Source: Maricaulis sp017643475
Lineage (GTDB): Bacteria; Pseudomonadota; Alphaproteobacteria; Caulobacterales; Maricaulaceae
DNA length: 64,000 bases
Direction of reading: 5' to 3'
Assembly: GCF_047123815.1 (NCBI RefSeq)
Contig: NZ_CP138920.1
Location: 1,922,001-1,986,000 of the forward strand
The position numbers were made by a program, and so were the translations under genes. The notes below the pieces were generated by a model. The model was not told the origin of the DNA. It did not search any database and worked only from the letters and a program-made list of their open reading frames with translations. Positions within the stretch are counted from its first letter, which is position 1; each line of letters starts with the position of its first letter. Positions 52,002-60,862 of this stretch are shown in pieces.

Positions 52002-52734
52002 GTTTCCACTCGATATCAAAGTTTCTCGGCGGGCCGCCCCGAACCCGTTCCAATTGCGCCCGGAAACATGGAGCTCCCATGCCGGGCAAACCTGTCGCCC
52101 CCCGCCAGGCCTCAGCGGGTGAGGGCCGGGCGGAAATTCGCCACCGGGTCAGTGCCGCGCTGGGCTGGACCCGGTCATGTGACCGCAGGATGAGGGCGAG
52201 CGCCCCGCGTGCCTGTGCGGCCATGTGCAATCGTTTCGAGGCGGTCAGGTCGTAACGGTGTTCCGCCCCGATCTCGCCCATCAGCCAGGCCCCGGAATTG
52301 AGGGCTTCCTCCATGGCCCAGAGCGTGTCGGTGACCTCGCTCGCCTCGACCAGGAGAATGCGTTCCGGGGGCAGGCCCCATTGTTTCAGGGCCAGCGGAT
52401 AAGGCTGGCCAAAATCCTGGCTGCGCCCGCCCGTGCGCCGCACCCAGACGATGGGGCGGGCGCTTTCATGGCGGCGCAGGGCCTGGGAGAAAAACCCGGT
52501 CTGGACCGCCAGGGCCGAAGGCGTGTCGAGATAGTCCTGTGGACAGATCTCGTGCAGGCCCGATTGCAGGTTGATCAGTTCGCGCACCTCTCCCGAGGCC
52601 TGTCCCTGCACGCCCGGAGGGGCGGACATGGCAGGCAGGGCCCCGGGCGCAATGTCCCGGATTTTGGCGCGCAGCTGGTCCAGCTGCGGCCGCCCTTTTC
52701 GGCGAGAAGACGCAGATCGCATGTTCCAATCCAT
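51910..52734 (-). CDS. imuA: ImuA, RecA-like SOS mutagenesis protein
   Basis: ImuA is a RecA/SulA-related protein needed for DnaE2-ImuB mutagenesis. The product (274 residues from 52734) has the RKGRPQLDQLRAKIRDIAPG N-terminus, the hinge to AVQTGFFSQALRRHE and the ILLVEASEVTDTLWAMEEALNSG segment. The frame remains open to 52782, but that extension would contain the LexA box, so the start must be at 52734 or the ATG four codons on (52722). The C-terminus extends about 30 residues into imuB. Confidence 0.9.
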   Translation of the reverse strand: MDWNMRSASSRRKGRPQLDQLRAKIRDIAPGALPAMSAPPGVQGQASGEVRELINLQSGLHEICPQDYLDTPSALAVQTGFFSQALRRHESARPIVWVRRTGGRSQDFGQPYPLALKQWGLPPERILLVEASEVTDTLWAMEEALNSGAWLMGEIGAEHRYDLTASKRLHMAAQARGALALILRSHDRVQPSAALTRWRISARPSPAEAWRGATGLPGMGAPCFRAQLERVRGGPPRNFDIEWKHAAFHVLEPAPLANRPATDLPPAPAQRQIA

Positions 52735-52741
52735 AATCGAT

Positions 52742-52756
52742 GTTCTCTTTATGTTC
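52742..52756 (-). promoter_or_regulatory. LexA (SOS) box of the imuA-imuB-dnaE2 operon
   Basis: GTTC-N7-GTTC (GTTC at 52742-52745 and 52753-52756) is the alphaproteobacterial LexA site. It lies 8 bases from the imuA start on the minus strand, so bound LexA would block transcription or initiation of the mutagenesis operon. The divergent Rieske gene begins 139 bases away. Confidence 0.92.
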
Positions 52757-52894
52757 TCATCTGGGAGCAAAGAGTCAAGCACAGAATCGCTACCGCGAAT
52801 CCGGCTTTGAATCCGGGGTTTTGGCCCGGGGAAGCGCCATCACGGCCCCGGGGAGGGAGTTGACCGGCACACATCCGGGGCCTACCGCTGGGGG

Positions 52895-53950
52895 ATGGAT
52901 GATTTCACTGCCCGACCGGAGACCGGTCTGACCACGGCCCGGGCCCTCGACCCGAAATACTATCTCGGCGAGGACTGGCTGGCCTTTGACCAGAAACAGG
53001 TCCTGGCCCCGGCCTGGCAGGTGATTGCTCCGGTCAGCGCCGTGGCAGAGCGTGGTGATCATGTGGTGCGCGAGATCGGCGGAGTGCCGGTCATCCTGGT
53101 GCGAGACGAGGCGGGAAAACTCAACGGTTTCATCAATGTCTGTCGCCATCGCGCTGGCCCGCTGGCGCTGTGTGACGGAAAGGGCGCGAAACGCCTGCGC
53201 TGTGCCTATCACGGCTGGGCCTATGACCTGCAGGGACAGCTGAAAACGGCGCCGGAAATGCACAATGCGGAGGGGTTTGACCGCTCCGATATCCGCCTGG
53301 CCACAATAGATGTGCGCGAATGGGGTGGCATGGTTTTCGCCCGGGTGGGCGAGGGCGAGGCGTTCGAGGATGTCATGGCCGGGATCGCAGACCTGGTGCC
53401 GGAGACCGATCTGCTGGACATGCGCCATCACCATCAGCGCGTCTATTCGGTGGATGCGAACTGGAAGGTCTATGTCGACAATTACCTGGAAGGATATCAC
53501 CTGCCCTTTGTGCATCCGGGGCTGACACAGATCGTGTCCTATCCGGAATACAAGACCGAGCTGGCGCGTTTCTGGTCGCTGCAACGCTCGCCGATCGATG
53601 CGGAGACTGCGGCCTATGCGGCGGGCGAGGCGCTCTATTTCTTTATCTATCCCAACACGATGCTGAACATCCTGCCGGGGCGCATGCAAAGCAATCGGGT
53701 GATCCCGGACGGGCCGGACAAGTGTCGGGTGGAGTTTGATTTCTATTATGCCCCGGGGGCGGAAAAACGGGCCGATGAAGACGACCGGTTTTCCGATGAG
53801 GTGCAGGATGAGGACCGCATGATCTGCGAGCATGTGCAGAAGGGCCTGGCCTGCGGGCATTACCAGCCGGGGCGTTTGTCCCCGGACCAGGAAGCCGGTG
53901 TCTGGCATTGGCAGAACCTGCTGCGGGAGGTCTACGCCGCAGCAGACTAG
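52895..53950 (+). CDS. Rieske-type ring-hydroxylating/quaternary-amine oxygenase alpha subunit
   Basis: This 351-residue oxygenase has the Rieske 2Fe-2S ligands C83/H85 (CRHRAG) and C103/H106 (CAYHGW) and the mononuclear iron motif DNYLEGYHLPFVH (H202 and H207). The size and the pattern are near those of choline, carnitine and other amine monooxygenase alpha subunits as well as aromatic dioxygenases; substrate unknown. A separate reductase subunit is not encoded nearby. It is 8 bases upstream of an APC permease gene. Confidence 0.9.
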   Translation: MDDFTARPETGLTTARALDPKYYLGEDWLAFDQKQVLAPAWQVIAPVSAVAERGDHVVREIGGVPVILVRDEAGKLNGFINVCRHRAGPLALCDGKGAKRLRCAYHGWAYDLQGQLKTAPEMHNAEGFDRSDIRLATIDVREWGGMVFARVGEGEAFEDVMAGIADLVPETDLLDMRHHHQRVYSVDANWKVYVDNYLEGYHLPFVHPGLTQIVSYPEYKTELARFWSLQRSPIDAETAAYAAGEALYFFIYPNTMLNILPGRMQSNRVIPDGPDKCRVEFDFYYAPGAEKRADEDDRFSDEVQDEDRMICEHVQKGLACGHYQPGRLSPDQEAGVWHWQNLLREVYAAAD

Positions 53951-53958
53951 GGGGAGAA

Positions 53959-55245
53959 ATGGCACAGTCAGAGTCGAAAAAGAGCAAGGCAGCGCTGGGG
54001 TTCTGGGGCTGTTGGTCGCTGACGGTCGGCGTCATGATCGGATCGGGCATATTCATGTTGCCTACCGTGTTGGCCCCCTATGGCATGATGTCGATGGGCG
54101 GCTGGGCGCTGACGGCGGGCGGGTCGATCATCCTGGCCCTGGTACTGGGACGCCTTGCGGGCCGCACCGAACACTCAGGAGGGCCCTACACCTATGCCCG
54201 GGAGAATTTCGGTGACCTGACCGGATTCCTGGTCGTGTGGGGGCATTGGGCGTCGTATTTTGTTGCCATTCCCGCGATCGCCATTGCCTTTGTCGGATAT
54301 CTGGCCGTGTTTGTGCCGGGGCTGGACGGCAATGCCACAGGCCAGGCCGTCGCGGCGCTGGTCCTGATCTGGACGCTGACACTGATCTCGATCCGGGGCG
54401 TCAGTTCGGCCGGTCTGGTCCAGGTGATGATGACCCTTCTCAAACTCCTGCCGCTCTTGCTGATTATCGGCGCGGGCATGGCGATGGGCTCAACGCAGAA
54501 CCTGCCTGCTCTCAATCCCAGCGGGGAGTCCTTGCTCTCCGTCCTGGCCGCGACTGCGCTGTTGACCATGTGGGCCTTTGCAGGCCTGGAGGCCGGCGTC
54601 ATTCCGGCCGGTGATGTTGAAAACCCGAAAAAGACCCTGCCGCGAGCCGTGGTCACGGGGACGATTTTTACGGCGGTGATCTATGTCGGTTCGACGCTTG
54701 CTGTGATGATGCTTGTGCCGTCCGGCGAACTGGTGAACTCGACGTCGCCTTTTGCCGATGCTGCGCGGGCACTGGGCAGCTGGGGCGGGCCCCTGGTTGC
54801 CATCGGTGCCATGATCGCCACGGCCGGGTCGCTGAACGGGAATATCTTTACTGCGGGGCAATTGCCGCTTGCTGCGGCACAGGATCGTCTCGCCCCGGCC
54901 TGGCTGGGCAAGCTCAATGGCGGACATTCCCCGCAGGGCGCGTTGATCCTGTCCAGCGTGCTGGGTTCGGTCCTGCTGGTCGCCAATTATTCCCGTGGCC
55001 TGGTTGGAGCCTTCACCTTCCTGTTGATGATGAGCACGGTGTGCACGCTGGCGCCGCTGTTGATCAGCGCGCTGGCCGAGATCAAGCACAGTTGGCGTTC
55101 TGCTCGGGCCTGGGCGGTCGTGGCCTTGATCGGTGCATTGTATTCCACCTTCGCCATCTGGGGCTCCGGACTGGAAGTGATCGGCTGGGGAATCGTGCTG
55201 CTGATTCTGGGGCTTCCTGTCTATTTCCTGGGACGTCAGCGCTAG
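53959..55245 (+). CDS. APC-superfamily amino acid/amine permease
   Basis: This 428-residue inner-membrane transporter has about 12 hydrophobic segments. The first carries VGVMIGSGIFMLP, a substrate-binding glycine-rich motif of APC transporters, and a later part has MWAFAGLEAGVIPAGDVENPKKTLPRA. It could import an amino acid or amine used by the Rieske oxygenase upstream. A GGGGGAG box precedes the ATG at 53959. The start 17 codons earlier is an in-frame alternative without that box. Confidence 0.9.
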   Translation: MAQSESKKSKAALGFWGCWSLTVGVMIGSGIFMLPTVLAPYGMMSMGGWALTAGGSIILALVLGRLAGRTEHSGGPYTYARENFGDLTGFLVVWGHWASYFVAIPAIAIAFVGYLAVFVPGLDGNATGQAVAALVLIWTLTLISIRGVSSAGLVQVMMTLLKLLPLLLIIGAGMAMGSTQNLPALNPSGESLLSVLAATALLTMWAFAGLEAGVIPAGDVENPKKTLPRAVVTGTIFTAVIYVGSTLAVMMLVPSGELVNSTSPFADAARALGSWGGPLVAIGAMIATAGSLNGNIFTAGQLPLAAAQDRLAPAWLGKLNGGHSPQGALILSSVLGSVLLVANYSRGLVGAFTFLLMMSTVCTLAPLLISALAEIKHSWRSARAWAVVALIGALYSTFAIWGSGLEVIGWGIVLLILGLPVYFLGRQR

Positions 55246-55308
55246 GGCTGTTCGCCTTACAGCCTATCCCGCTTGGCCAAAGGCCTCGTGAGTGCTACTT
55301 CGCGCCTC

Positions 55309-57117
55309 ATGAGCAGAGATCCGTCCCTTATCCGCAATTTTTCGATCGTGGCCCACATCGACCACGGCAAGTCGACCCTGGCTGACCGCCTGATCCAGTT
55401 CACTGGTGGACTGAGTGATCGCGAGATGAAGGAGCAGGTGCTCGACAATATGGAGCTCGAGCGTGAGCGCGGCATCACGATCAAGGCGCAGACCGTGCGC
55501 CTGGATTACACCGCCAAGGACGGGCAGACCTATACGCTCAACCTGATCGACACGCCCGGACACGTGGATTTTGCCTATGAGGTGAACCGCTCGCTGGCCG
55601 CTTGTGAGGGCTCGCTGCTAGTTGTCGACGCCTCCCAGGGGGTCGAGGCGCAGACGCTGGCCAATGTCTACCAGGCCATCGAGGTCGATCACGAGATCGT
55701 TCCGGTGCTCAACAAGATCGATCTGCCGGCGGCCGAGCCGGAGCGTATCAAGGACCAGATCGAGGACGTGATCGGCCTGGATGCCTCGGAGGCTGTCGAG
55801 ATCTCCGCCAAGACGGGCCTGAATATCGACCAGGTGCTCGAGGCCGTGGTTCAACGCCTGCCGGCGCCGGAAGCCGGTGATCCGAACAAGCCGCTCAAGG
55901 CGATGCTGGTGGACAGCTGGTATGATCCGTATCTCGGCGTGATCTGCCTGGTGCGGATCGTTGAGGGCACGCTGAAAAAGGGCATGCGCGTGCGCCTGAT
56001 GGGAACCGGCGCGGCCTATCCGGTGGATGGTGTGGGTGTCTTCCGCCCGAAAAAAGAGAATTTCGATGCGCTCTATCCGGGCGAGATCGGCTTCCTGAAT
56101 GCCTCGATCAAACAGGTTCGTGATGCGCGCGTGGGTGACACCGTCACCGACGACAAGCGCCCGACCGACCAGGCGCTGACGGGATACAAGCCGGCCCAGC
56201 CGGTGGTTTTCTGTGGTCTCTTCCCGGTCGACAGTGCCGAGTTCGAGGATTTGCGCGACGCCATCGAGAAACTCGCCCTCAATGACGCCTCCTTCTCCTA
56301 TGAGATGGAAACATCGGCGGCGCTGGGCTTCGGTTTCCGCTGTGGTTTCCTGGGCCTGCTGCACCTGGAAGTCATCCGCGAGCGCCTCGAGCGCGAATAC
56401 GATATCGAGCTGATCACGACGGCTCCGTCGGTAGTCTACAAGCTGACCATGACGGACGGCACCGAGATCGATCTGCACAATCCGGCCGACATGCCGGACC
56501 CGGTCAAGGTCGATACGATTGCCGAACCTTGGATCAAGGCCACCATTCTGGTGCCGGACGAATATCTCGGCGGCGTGCTGAAGCTCTGCCAGGATCGCCG
56601 CGGCGTCCAGGTCGAGCTGACCTATGCCGGCAATCGCGCCATGCTGATCTATGAGCTGCCGCTCAACGAGGTCGTCTTTGACTTCTATGACCGTCTGAAA
56701 TCGGTCACCAAGGGTTATGCGTCTTTTGACTATCAGTGGATTGATGATCGTGTCGGCGAGCTGGTGAAGATGTCCATCCTGGTCAATGACGAGCCGGTGG
56801 ACGCGCTGTCGATGGTTGTGCACCGCGCCCGCGCCGAGGCCCGCGGCCGGTCCATGTGCGAAAAGCTCAAGGACCTGATCCCGCGCCACATGTTCAAGAT
56901 CCCGATCCAGGCCGCCCTGGGCGGACGCATCATTGCCCGTGAAACCCTCGCAGCGATGCGCAAGGACGTGACGGCCAAGTGTTACGGTGGTGACGCCACC
57001 CGGAAACGCAAACTGCTGGACAAGCAGAAGGCCGGTAAGAAGAAGATGCGTCAGTTCGGCAAGGTCGACATCCCGCAGGAAGCCTTCATTGCCGCCCTGA
57101 AGATGGATGATAACTAG
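55309..57117 (+). CDS. lepA: Elongation factor 4
   Basis: LepA (EF4) is a ribosome-associated GTPase that acts in translation under stress and in 30S assembly. The 602-residue protein has the G1 loop AHIDHGKSTL, G3 DTPGHVDF, G4 NKID, and the C-terminal LepA-specific domain with GKKKMRQFGKVDIPQEAFIAALK. The ATG at 55309, just before RDPSLIRNFSIVAH, fits the family start; a frame extension upstream exists. It is monocistronic. Confidence 0.97.
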   Translation: MSRDPSLIRNFSIVAHIDHGKSTLADRLIQFTGGLSDREMKEQVLDNMELERERGITIKAQTVRLDYTAKDGQTYTLNLIDTPGHVDFAYEVNRSLAACEGSLLVVDASQGVEAQTLANVYQAIEVDHEIVPVLNKIDLPAAEPERIKDQIEDVIGLDASEAVEISAKTGLNIDQVLEAVVQRLPAPEAGDPNKPLKAMLVDSWYDPYLGVICLVRIVEGTLKKGMRVRLMGTGAAYPVDGVGVFRPKKENFDALYPGEIGFLNASIKQVRDARVGDTVTDDKRPTDQALTGYKPAQPVVFCGLFPVDSAEFEDLRDAIEKLALNDASFSYEMETSAALGFGFRCGFLGLLHLEVIRERLEREYDIELITTAPSVVYKLTMTDGTEIDLHNPADMPDPVKVDTIAEPWIKATILVPDEYLGGVLKLCQDRRGVQVELTYAGNRAMLIYELPLNEVVFDFYDRLKSVTKGYASFDYQWIDDRVGELVKMSILVNDEPVDALSMVVHRARAEARGRSMCEKLKDLIPRHMFKIPIQAALGGRIIARETLAAMRKDVTAKCYGGDATRKRKLLDKQKAGKKKMRQFGKVDIPQEAFIAALKMDDN

Positions 57118-57182
57118 GCGGCGACTTGCCTTTTCCTGTGCCTGCGCCACATTGAATGCTGCTTGCATACGAGGGGATTTCC

Positions 57183-57713
57183 ATGCGCCGTTTTCTGATT
57201 GCTTCTGCCGCCGCCTTGCTTACCGCTTCTACTGCCATGGCAGACCTAGAAGCAGGTGATGCTGCCCCGGATTTTACCGTTGATGGGTATCAGGCGGGCG
57301 AGGCCCAGACGTTTACCCTTTCCGAAGCGTTGGAGAGCGGCCCGGTCGTAGCCTTCTTCTTCCCGGCGGCCTTCACGTCCGGGTGTGAAGCGCAGGCTGC
57401 GAATTTTGCCGAGAATATCGAGCAGTTTGAAGCGCTGGGTGCGCAGGTGATTGGTTTGACGGCCGGTAATGTTGACCGTTTGTCCGACTTCTCCACCCAG
57501 CACTGTGCCGATGCATTTCCGGTTTTTGCGGTCAACGACCAGATGATCAGCGATTATGACGCGCGGATGCGTCCTGGCGGCAATTGGACCGGCCGTATCA
57601 CCTATGTGATCGACCAGGATTCCACGATTGCCTATCACTATGCTGACGGTAATCCCTATCCGCATGTCGACAATTCCCTGGAAGCCTTGCGGGCCATGGG
57701 CGGGGCGGACTAG
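57183..57713 (+). CDS. Exported peroxiredoxin (AhpC/TSA-like)
   Basis: This 176-residue protein has a signal peptide (about residues 1-20, cleavage at AMA) and a peroxiredoxin domain with the catalytic PxxxTxxC as P61, T65, C68 (PAAFTSGC), a second cysteine at C108 (QHCADAF) that may resolve the disulfide, and an arginine in RITYVID. The periplasmic location suggests defence against external peroxide. It is just upstream of the repeat-protein genes, but a shared operon is not evident (165 bases between them). Confidence 0.88.
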   Translation: MRRFLIASAAALLTASTAMADLEAGDAAPDFTVDGYQAGEAQTFTLSEALESGPVVAFFFPAAFTSGCEAQAANFAENIEQFEALGAQVIGLTAGNVDRLSDFSTQHCADAFPVFAVNDQMISDYDARMRPGGNWTGRITYVIDQDSTIAYHYADGNPYPHVDNSLEALRAMGGAD

Positions 57714-57878
57714 CGCCCACCCAATCAAGTCCATTTCCTGACCGAATATGGCCGCTTTGAGGGCGTTCATGTTCAGGATGAATTCAGTACCCTGCGACAA
57801 GAATTCACCTTGCTGACACGTGTGTGGTGATTGCACACGGGTAGGAAGCATGTTCAGATTGGTTTCCTAGGGGGACTT

Positions 57879-58343
57879 ATGATCGCACGCCTGACATCGT
57901 TGGCTCTGGCCTCGATCGTCTGCAACGCGCCTGCCATTGCGCAGGACGCCGAACGTGCGCCGCGCTGGGGTGGGATCTATCTTTCCGCCGGCTTTACCCC
58001 TGATCCTTATGAATTTGACCTGGAAGCAGGTGGTCCGGTGCATTCCGGCCGCGCGATCCGCAGTTCCTGCCCGGGCAATATCACCGATGAAGCGAGCGTC
58101 GAGATCTACTACAATGCGGGGTCATTCCCGCTGATCTTCAGCGCTTATTCCGGCATTGATGCTACGCTCGTCATTCTGGGCCCCGACAACGCCTGGCACT
58201 GTGATGATGACAGCGGGCAAGGCACCAATCCGCGCATTGAATTTACCCGGCCGAATTCGGGCAGCTACCTCGTCTGGGTAGGCAGCTATGCGGCCGACAC
58301 CACCGCTCCGGCAGTTCTGAAAGTCTCGGAAATTGCCCGGTGA
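57879..58343 (+). CDS. Secreted single-domain protein, paralogue of the four-repeat protein
   Basis: This 154-residue protein has a signal peptide (MIARLTSLALASIVCNAPAIAQ) and one copy (about residues 30-153) of the domain that occurs four times in the next gene. It has the same order: LSAGFTPDPYEFDLEAGG, a first cysteine in SSCPG, LIFSAYSGIDATLVILGPDNAWHCDDD, NPRIEFTRPNSGSYLVWVGSY and VSEIA at the end. The two cysteines are at the same places, implying one disulfide. No enzyme motif is seen. The fold may be related to PPC-like beta-sandwich domains, which is only an impression. Confidence 0.8.
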   Translation: MIARLTSLALASIVCNAPAIAQDAERAPRWGGIYLSAGFTPDPYEFDLEAGGPVHSGRAIRSSCPGNITDEASVEIYYNAGSFPLIFSAYSGIDATLVILGPDNAWHCDDDSGQGTNPRIEFTRPNSGSYLVWVGSYAADTTAPAVLKVSEIAR

Positions 58344-58374
58344 ACCATGTCGCTCGATCAGGGGAGATGAGCAG

Positions 58375-60141
58375 ATGAAACTACGCAACTGGATACTCGC
58401 CACGACATTCCTAGCCGCCGCGTGCGGCACAGCCTCGGCCCAGGACTGGAACGCCCAGCCTGCCTATGGCTCCATGCGCCTGGAGGCGGGATTTGCCGGT
58501 GATCCGCGATCTGTCGACATCCAGGCGGGTGGCGCAATCCCTGCACGCAATCTCGACCAGCAGTGCGCGGGTTTCATCACGCACCAGCCGAGTTTCTCAC
58601 TGGACTACGAGGCGGGTGCTTTCTCGCTCTATTTTGCCGCCGGTTCCGATGCGGATGGATCCATGGTGGTGCGCGCACCGGACGGAAGCTTTCATTGCAA
58701 TGACGACGCTACCGGTCACGGTCTGAATCCGGGCGTGGCAATCTCCGACCCGATGTCCGGTGAGTACGACGTCTGGGTTGGCTCGCTGGGATATGGCGAT
58801 GGTTATACGCCGGGCGAGCTGCACATCTCCGAGATCGGGTTTGATACGTCGAACCGTTTCTCACGCTCTGCGGATGCGGAGCTGCAGCCGGACCACGGGC
58901 GACTGAATCTGCGGGCCGGATTTGACGATGATCCGCGGACGATGGGCATCCAGGTTGGCGGTGATGTTGATGGCGCGCGCTCTACCCAGAACCAGTGCTG
59001 GGGCTCGATCTCGCAGCAGCCGGATGTCTGGATCGACTATGATGCAAATGATGTGTTCGATCTCTATGTTTCCATGCAGTCGGAAGATGACACCACGCTG
59101 ATCATCGCCGGACCGGATGGTGGGTGGCACTGCGATGACGACACCGCCGGCGAGCTCAATCCGGGAGTGCGTATCCGTGATCCCCAGTCGGGACGTTACG
59201 CCGTCTGGGGCGGAGTCTTTGGCGGCGGCGGGGGTGTTGATGCGACGCTCTATGTTTCCGAGCTCGGCTTCCTGGGTGATACGTCCGGTCCGCCACTGCT
59301 CGAGTGGAGCGGCACTCCCAATTACGGCGGCGTGTCTCTGGATGCCGGTTTCGCTCCGGATCCGCACAATATCTCGCTCTATGCCGGTGGCGACCAGGAT
59401 GTTTTCGAAGCGATCGGTGAGAACTGCCGCGGCTATACAACCAGCCAGCCCGACTTCAACCTGGATTATGATGCAGCGATGCTGGATCTTTATCTCTCGG
59501 CCTCTTCCGAGGGTGACATCACGATGGTCGTCCGCGCCCCGGATGGTAGCTGGCACTGTGATGATGACAGCGCGGGCGATCTCAATCCGGGCCTGCATTT
59601 CGACGAACCTCAGTCCGGTATGTACAATATCTGGGTCGGCACCTATTCCGAGCGCGAGCCGATCCCGGCGACCCTGCACGTTTCCGAACTGGCTTTCGGT
59701 GATGAGTACGGAATGGACGAGACGCTCGATTTCAGCCTGGAGGCGAACTATGGCTCGGTAGAGCTTGAGGCTGGCTTCCTGCCGGACCCACATCGCCTGG
59801 ACTTGCTGGCTGGTGGATCTGTCGAGGCTTCTTCCGGCGCCAACCGGTCTTGTCGTGGATTTGTCTCGGCTGCTCCGGACTATGAGCTGCAATACACGGC
59901 TGCCGAACTCGATCTCTTCATTTCCGCCTATGCAGACGGCCATGATCCGACGCTGGTTGTGAACACGCCGAGTGGTGAATGGGTGTGCAATGATGACGCA
60001 ATCGGCCTCAACCCAGGTATCGCCTTCGAAGACCCGGAAAGCGGTGTCTACGATATCTGGGTCGGTACCTATCTGGAGGATGATTCCTTCGATGCCGAGT
60101 TGCAGATTTCCGAAATGGGCTTCGACCAGACGCGCGACTGA
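58375..60141 (+). CDS. Secreted protein with four tandem PPC-like repeats
   Basis: This 588-residue exported protein has a signal peptide (ending ASAQ near residue 23) and four tandem domains at residues 31-156, 174-299, 317-441 and 459-583, spaced 142-143 residues apart. Each contains: L.L.AGF..DP, an AGG turn, a cysteine, a DLY strand, D.T.VV..PDG.W.C.DD (second cysteine), LNPG, an SG.Y..WVG strand and a final SE.GF. The two cysteines per domain suggest a disulfide each. The last repeat has diverged slightly (WVCNDD). Acidic DDD and NPG loops could bind calcium. Function unknown. It directly follows a one-domain paralogue and ends in a terminator. Confidence 0.85.
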   Translation: MKLRNWILATTFLAAACGTASAQDWNAQPAYGSMRLEAGFAGDPRSVDIQAGGAIPARNLDQQCAGFITHQPSFSLDYEAGAFSLYFAAGSDADGSMVVRAPDGSFHCNDDATGHGLNPGVAISDPMSGEYDVWVGSLGYGDGYTPGELHISEIGFDTSNRFSRSADAELQPDHGRLNLRAGFDDDPRTMGIQVGGDVDGARSTQNQCWGSISQQPDVWIDYDANDVFDLYVSMQSEDDTTLIIAGPDGGWHCDDDTAGELNPGVRIRDPQSGRYAVWGGVFGGGGGVDATLYVSELGFLGDTSGPPLLEWSGTPNYGGVSLDAGFAPDPHNISLYAGGDQDVFEAIGENCRGYTTSQPDFNLDYDAAMLDLYLSASSEGDITMVVRAPDGSWHCDDDSAGDLNPGLHFDEPQSGMYNIWVGTYSEREPIPATLHVSELAFGDEYGMDETLDFSLEANYGSVELEAGFLPDPHRLDLLAGGSVEASSGANRSCRGFVSAAPDYELQYTAAELDLFISAYADGHDPTLVVNTPSGEWVCNDDAIGLNPGIAFEDPESGVYDIWVGTYLEDDSFDAELQISEMGFDQTRD

Positions 60142-60165
60142 TCCGGTCGCCTATCGGTGAAACAG

Positions 60166-60194
60166 GAGCGGCTCCGTGCGGGCCGCTCTTTTTT
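60166..60194 (+). terminator. Rho-independent terminator after the four-repeat protein gene
   Basis: GAGCGGC (60166-60172) pairs with GCCGCTC (60182-60188), 9-base loop, followed by TTTTTT. Confidence 0.88.
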
Positions 60195-60232
60195 CATGCG
60201 TGGGCCGGTCTGGATGCTTGGCAGGACAAGGG

Positions 60233-60247
60233 CGTTATACTATATCA
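60233..60247 (+). promoter_or_regulatory. Candidate Zur box upstream of merC-like gene
   Basis: The sequence CGTTATACTATATCA matches the palindromic Zur consensus TGTTATATTATAACA, as I remember it, at 12 of 15 positions. It lies 35 bases before the start of the MerC-domain gene, where a zinc-responsive repressor could block the promoter. Inference only. Confidence 0.5.
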
Positions 60248-60281
60248 TCACTCCCTTGCGAGCGCGGAGTACCCGGACGGC

Positions 60282-60719
60282 ATGTCCAACAATCATCTCG
60301 ATATTGGCGGCATCGCCCTGTCACTGGTTTGCGTGATGCATTGTCTGGTCTTCCCGGCTGCTGCGGTCGCCGCGCCTCTGCTGGCACCAGGGCTGGCCGA
60401 ACAGATCGGCTTGGCTCATGAATGGCACCTGATCCTGATTGCCATTGCTGCACCTGTTTCCATCATCGCACTGGGCTGGGGCGTGAAGATCTCTGACGGC
60501 AGCTGGCGTCTTCTAGCTGCGGGACTTGTTGGCCTGGGTCTGATGGCGCTGGGGGCGTCGCACATGTTCAGCGAGCTGATCGAAACCCTGCTGACCCTGG
60601 CCGGTGTCACGACTGTCGCTGTCGCGCACGGATTGAACTACAATCAGCGTCGCCGTCGCGGACATGTGCACGAGCGAGATTGCGGCATGTGCGAGGATGA
60701 TGTCGCTGCGGGTCGCTAG
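60282..60719 (+). CDS. MerC-domain membrane protein
   Basis: This 145-residue inner-membrane protein has four hydrophobic segments and the MerC-type metal motif near the N-terminus (CVMHCLVFPAA, cysteines flanking a histidine). The C-terminal tail is rich in metal ligands (HVHERDCGMC). MerC proteins transport mercury in mer operons, but isolated chromosomal members, with a Zur-like palindrome upstream as here, are more likely linked to zinc. No mer genes are nearby. Confidence 0.8.
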   Translation: MSNNHLDIGGIALSLVCVMHCLVFPAAAVAAPLLAPGLAEQIGLAHEWHLILIAIAAPVSIIALGWGVKISDGSWRLLAAGLVGLGLMALGASHMFSELIETLLTLAGVTTVAVAHGLNYNQRRRRGHVHERDCGMCEDDVAAGR

Positions 60720-60733
60720 ACTCGCATCCGCGC

Positions 60734-60761
60734 TTGCAATCACTGAATATCCGCGTATAAC
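60734..60761 (+). promoter_or_regulatory. Sigma-70 type promoter of rpmI-rplT
   Basis: TTGCAA (60734-60739) and TATAAC (60756-60761) are separated by 16 bases. The leader from here to rpmI is about 100 bases and may carry L20 autoregulation, but no clear binding structure was recognised. Confidence 0.7.
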
Positions 60762-60862
60762 GCCCGCTCTTTGAGAAATGGCGTATTGGGCCCGATCGAC
60801 ATGCCCGTGCGCTGAACCCATCGAACGGACCGGGTCAAACCTGTCCTGAAAAGGAGATGTAA

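Noticed and set aside
55618..57168. 516-codon minus-strand frame across lepA
   Set aside because: It is antisense to a full LepA with all GTPase motifs. It is a codon-bias shadow.
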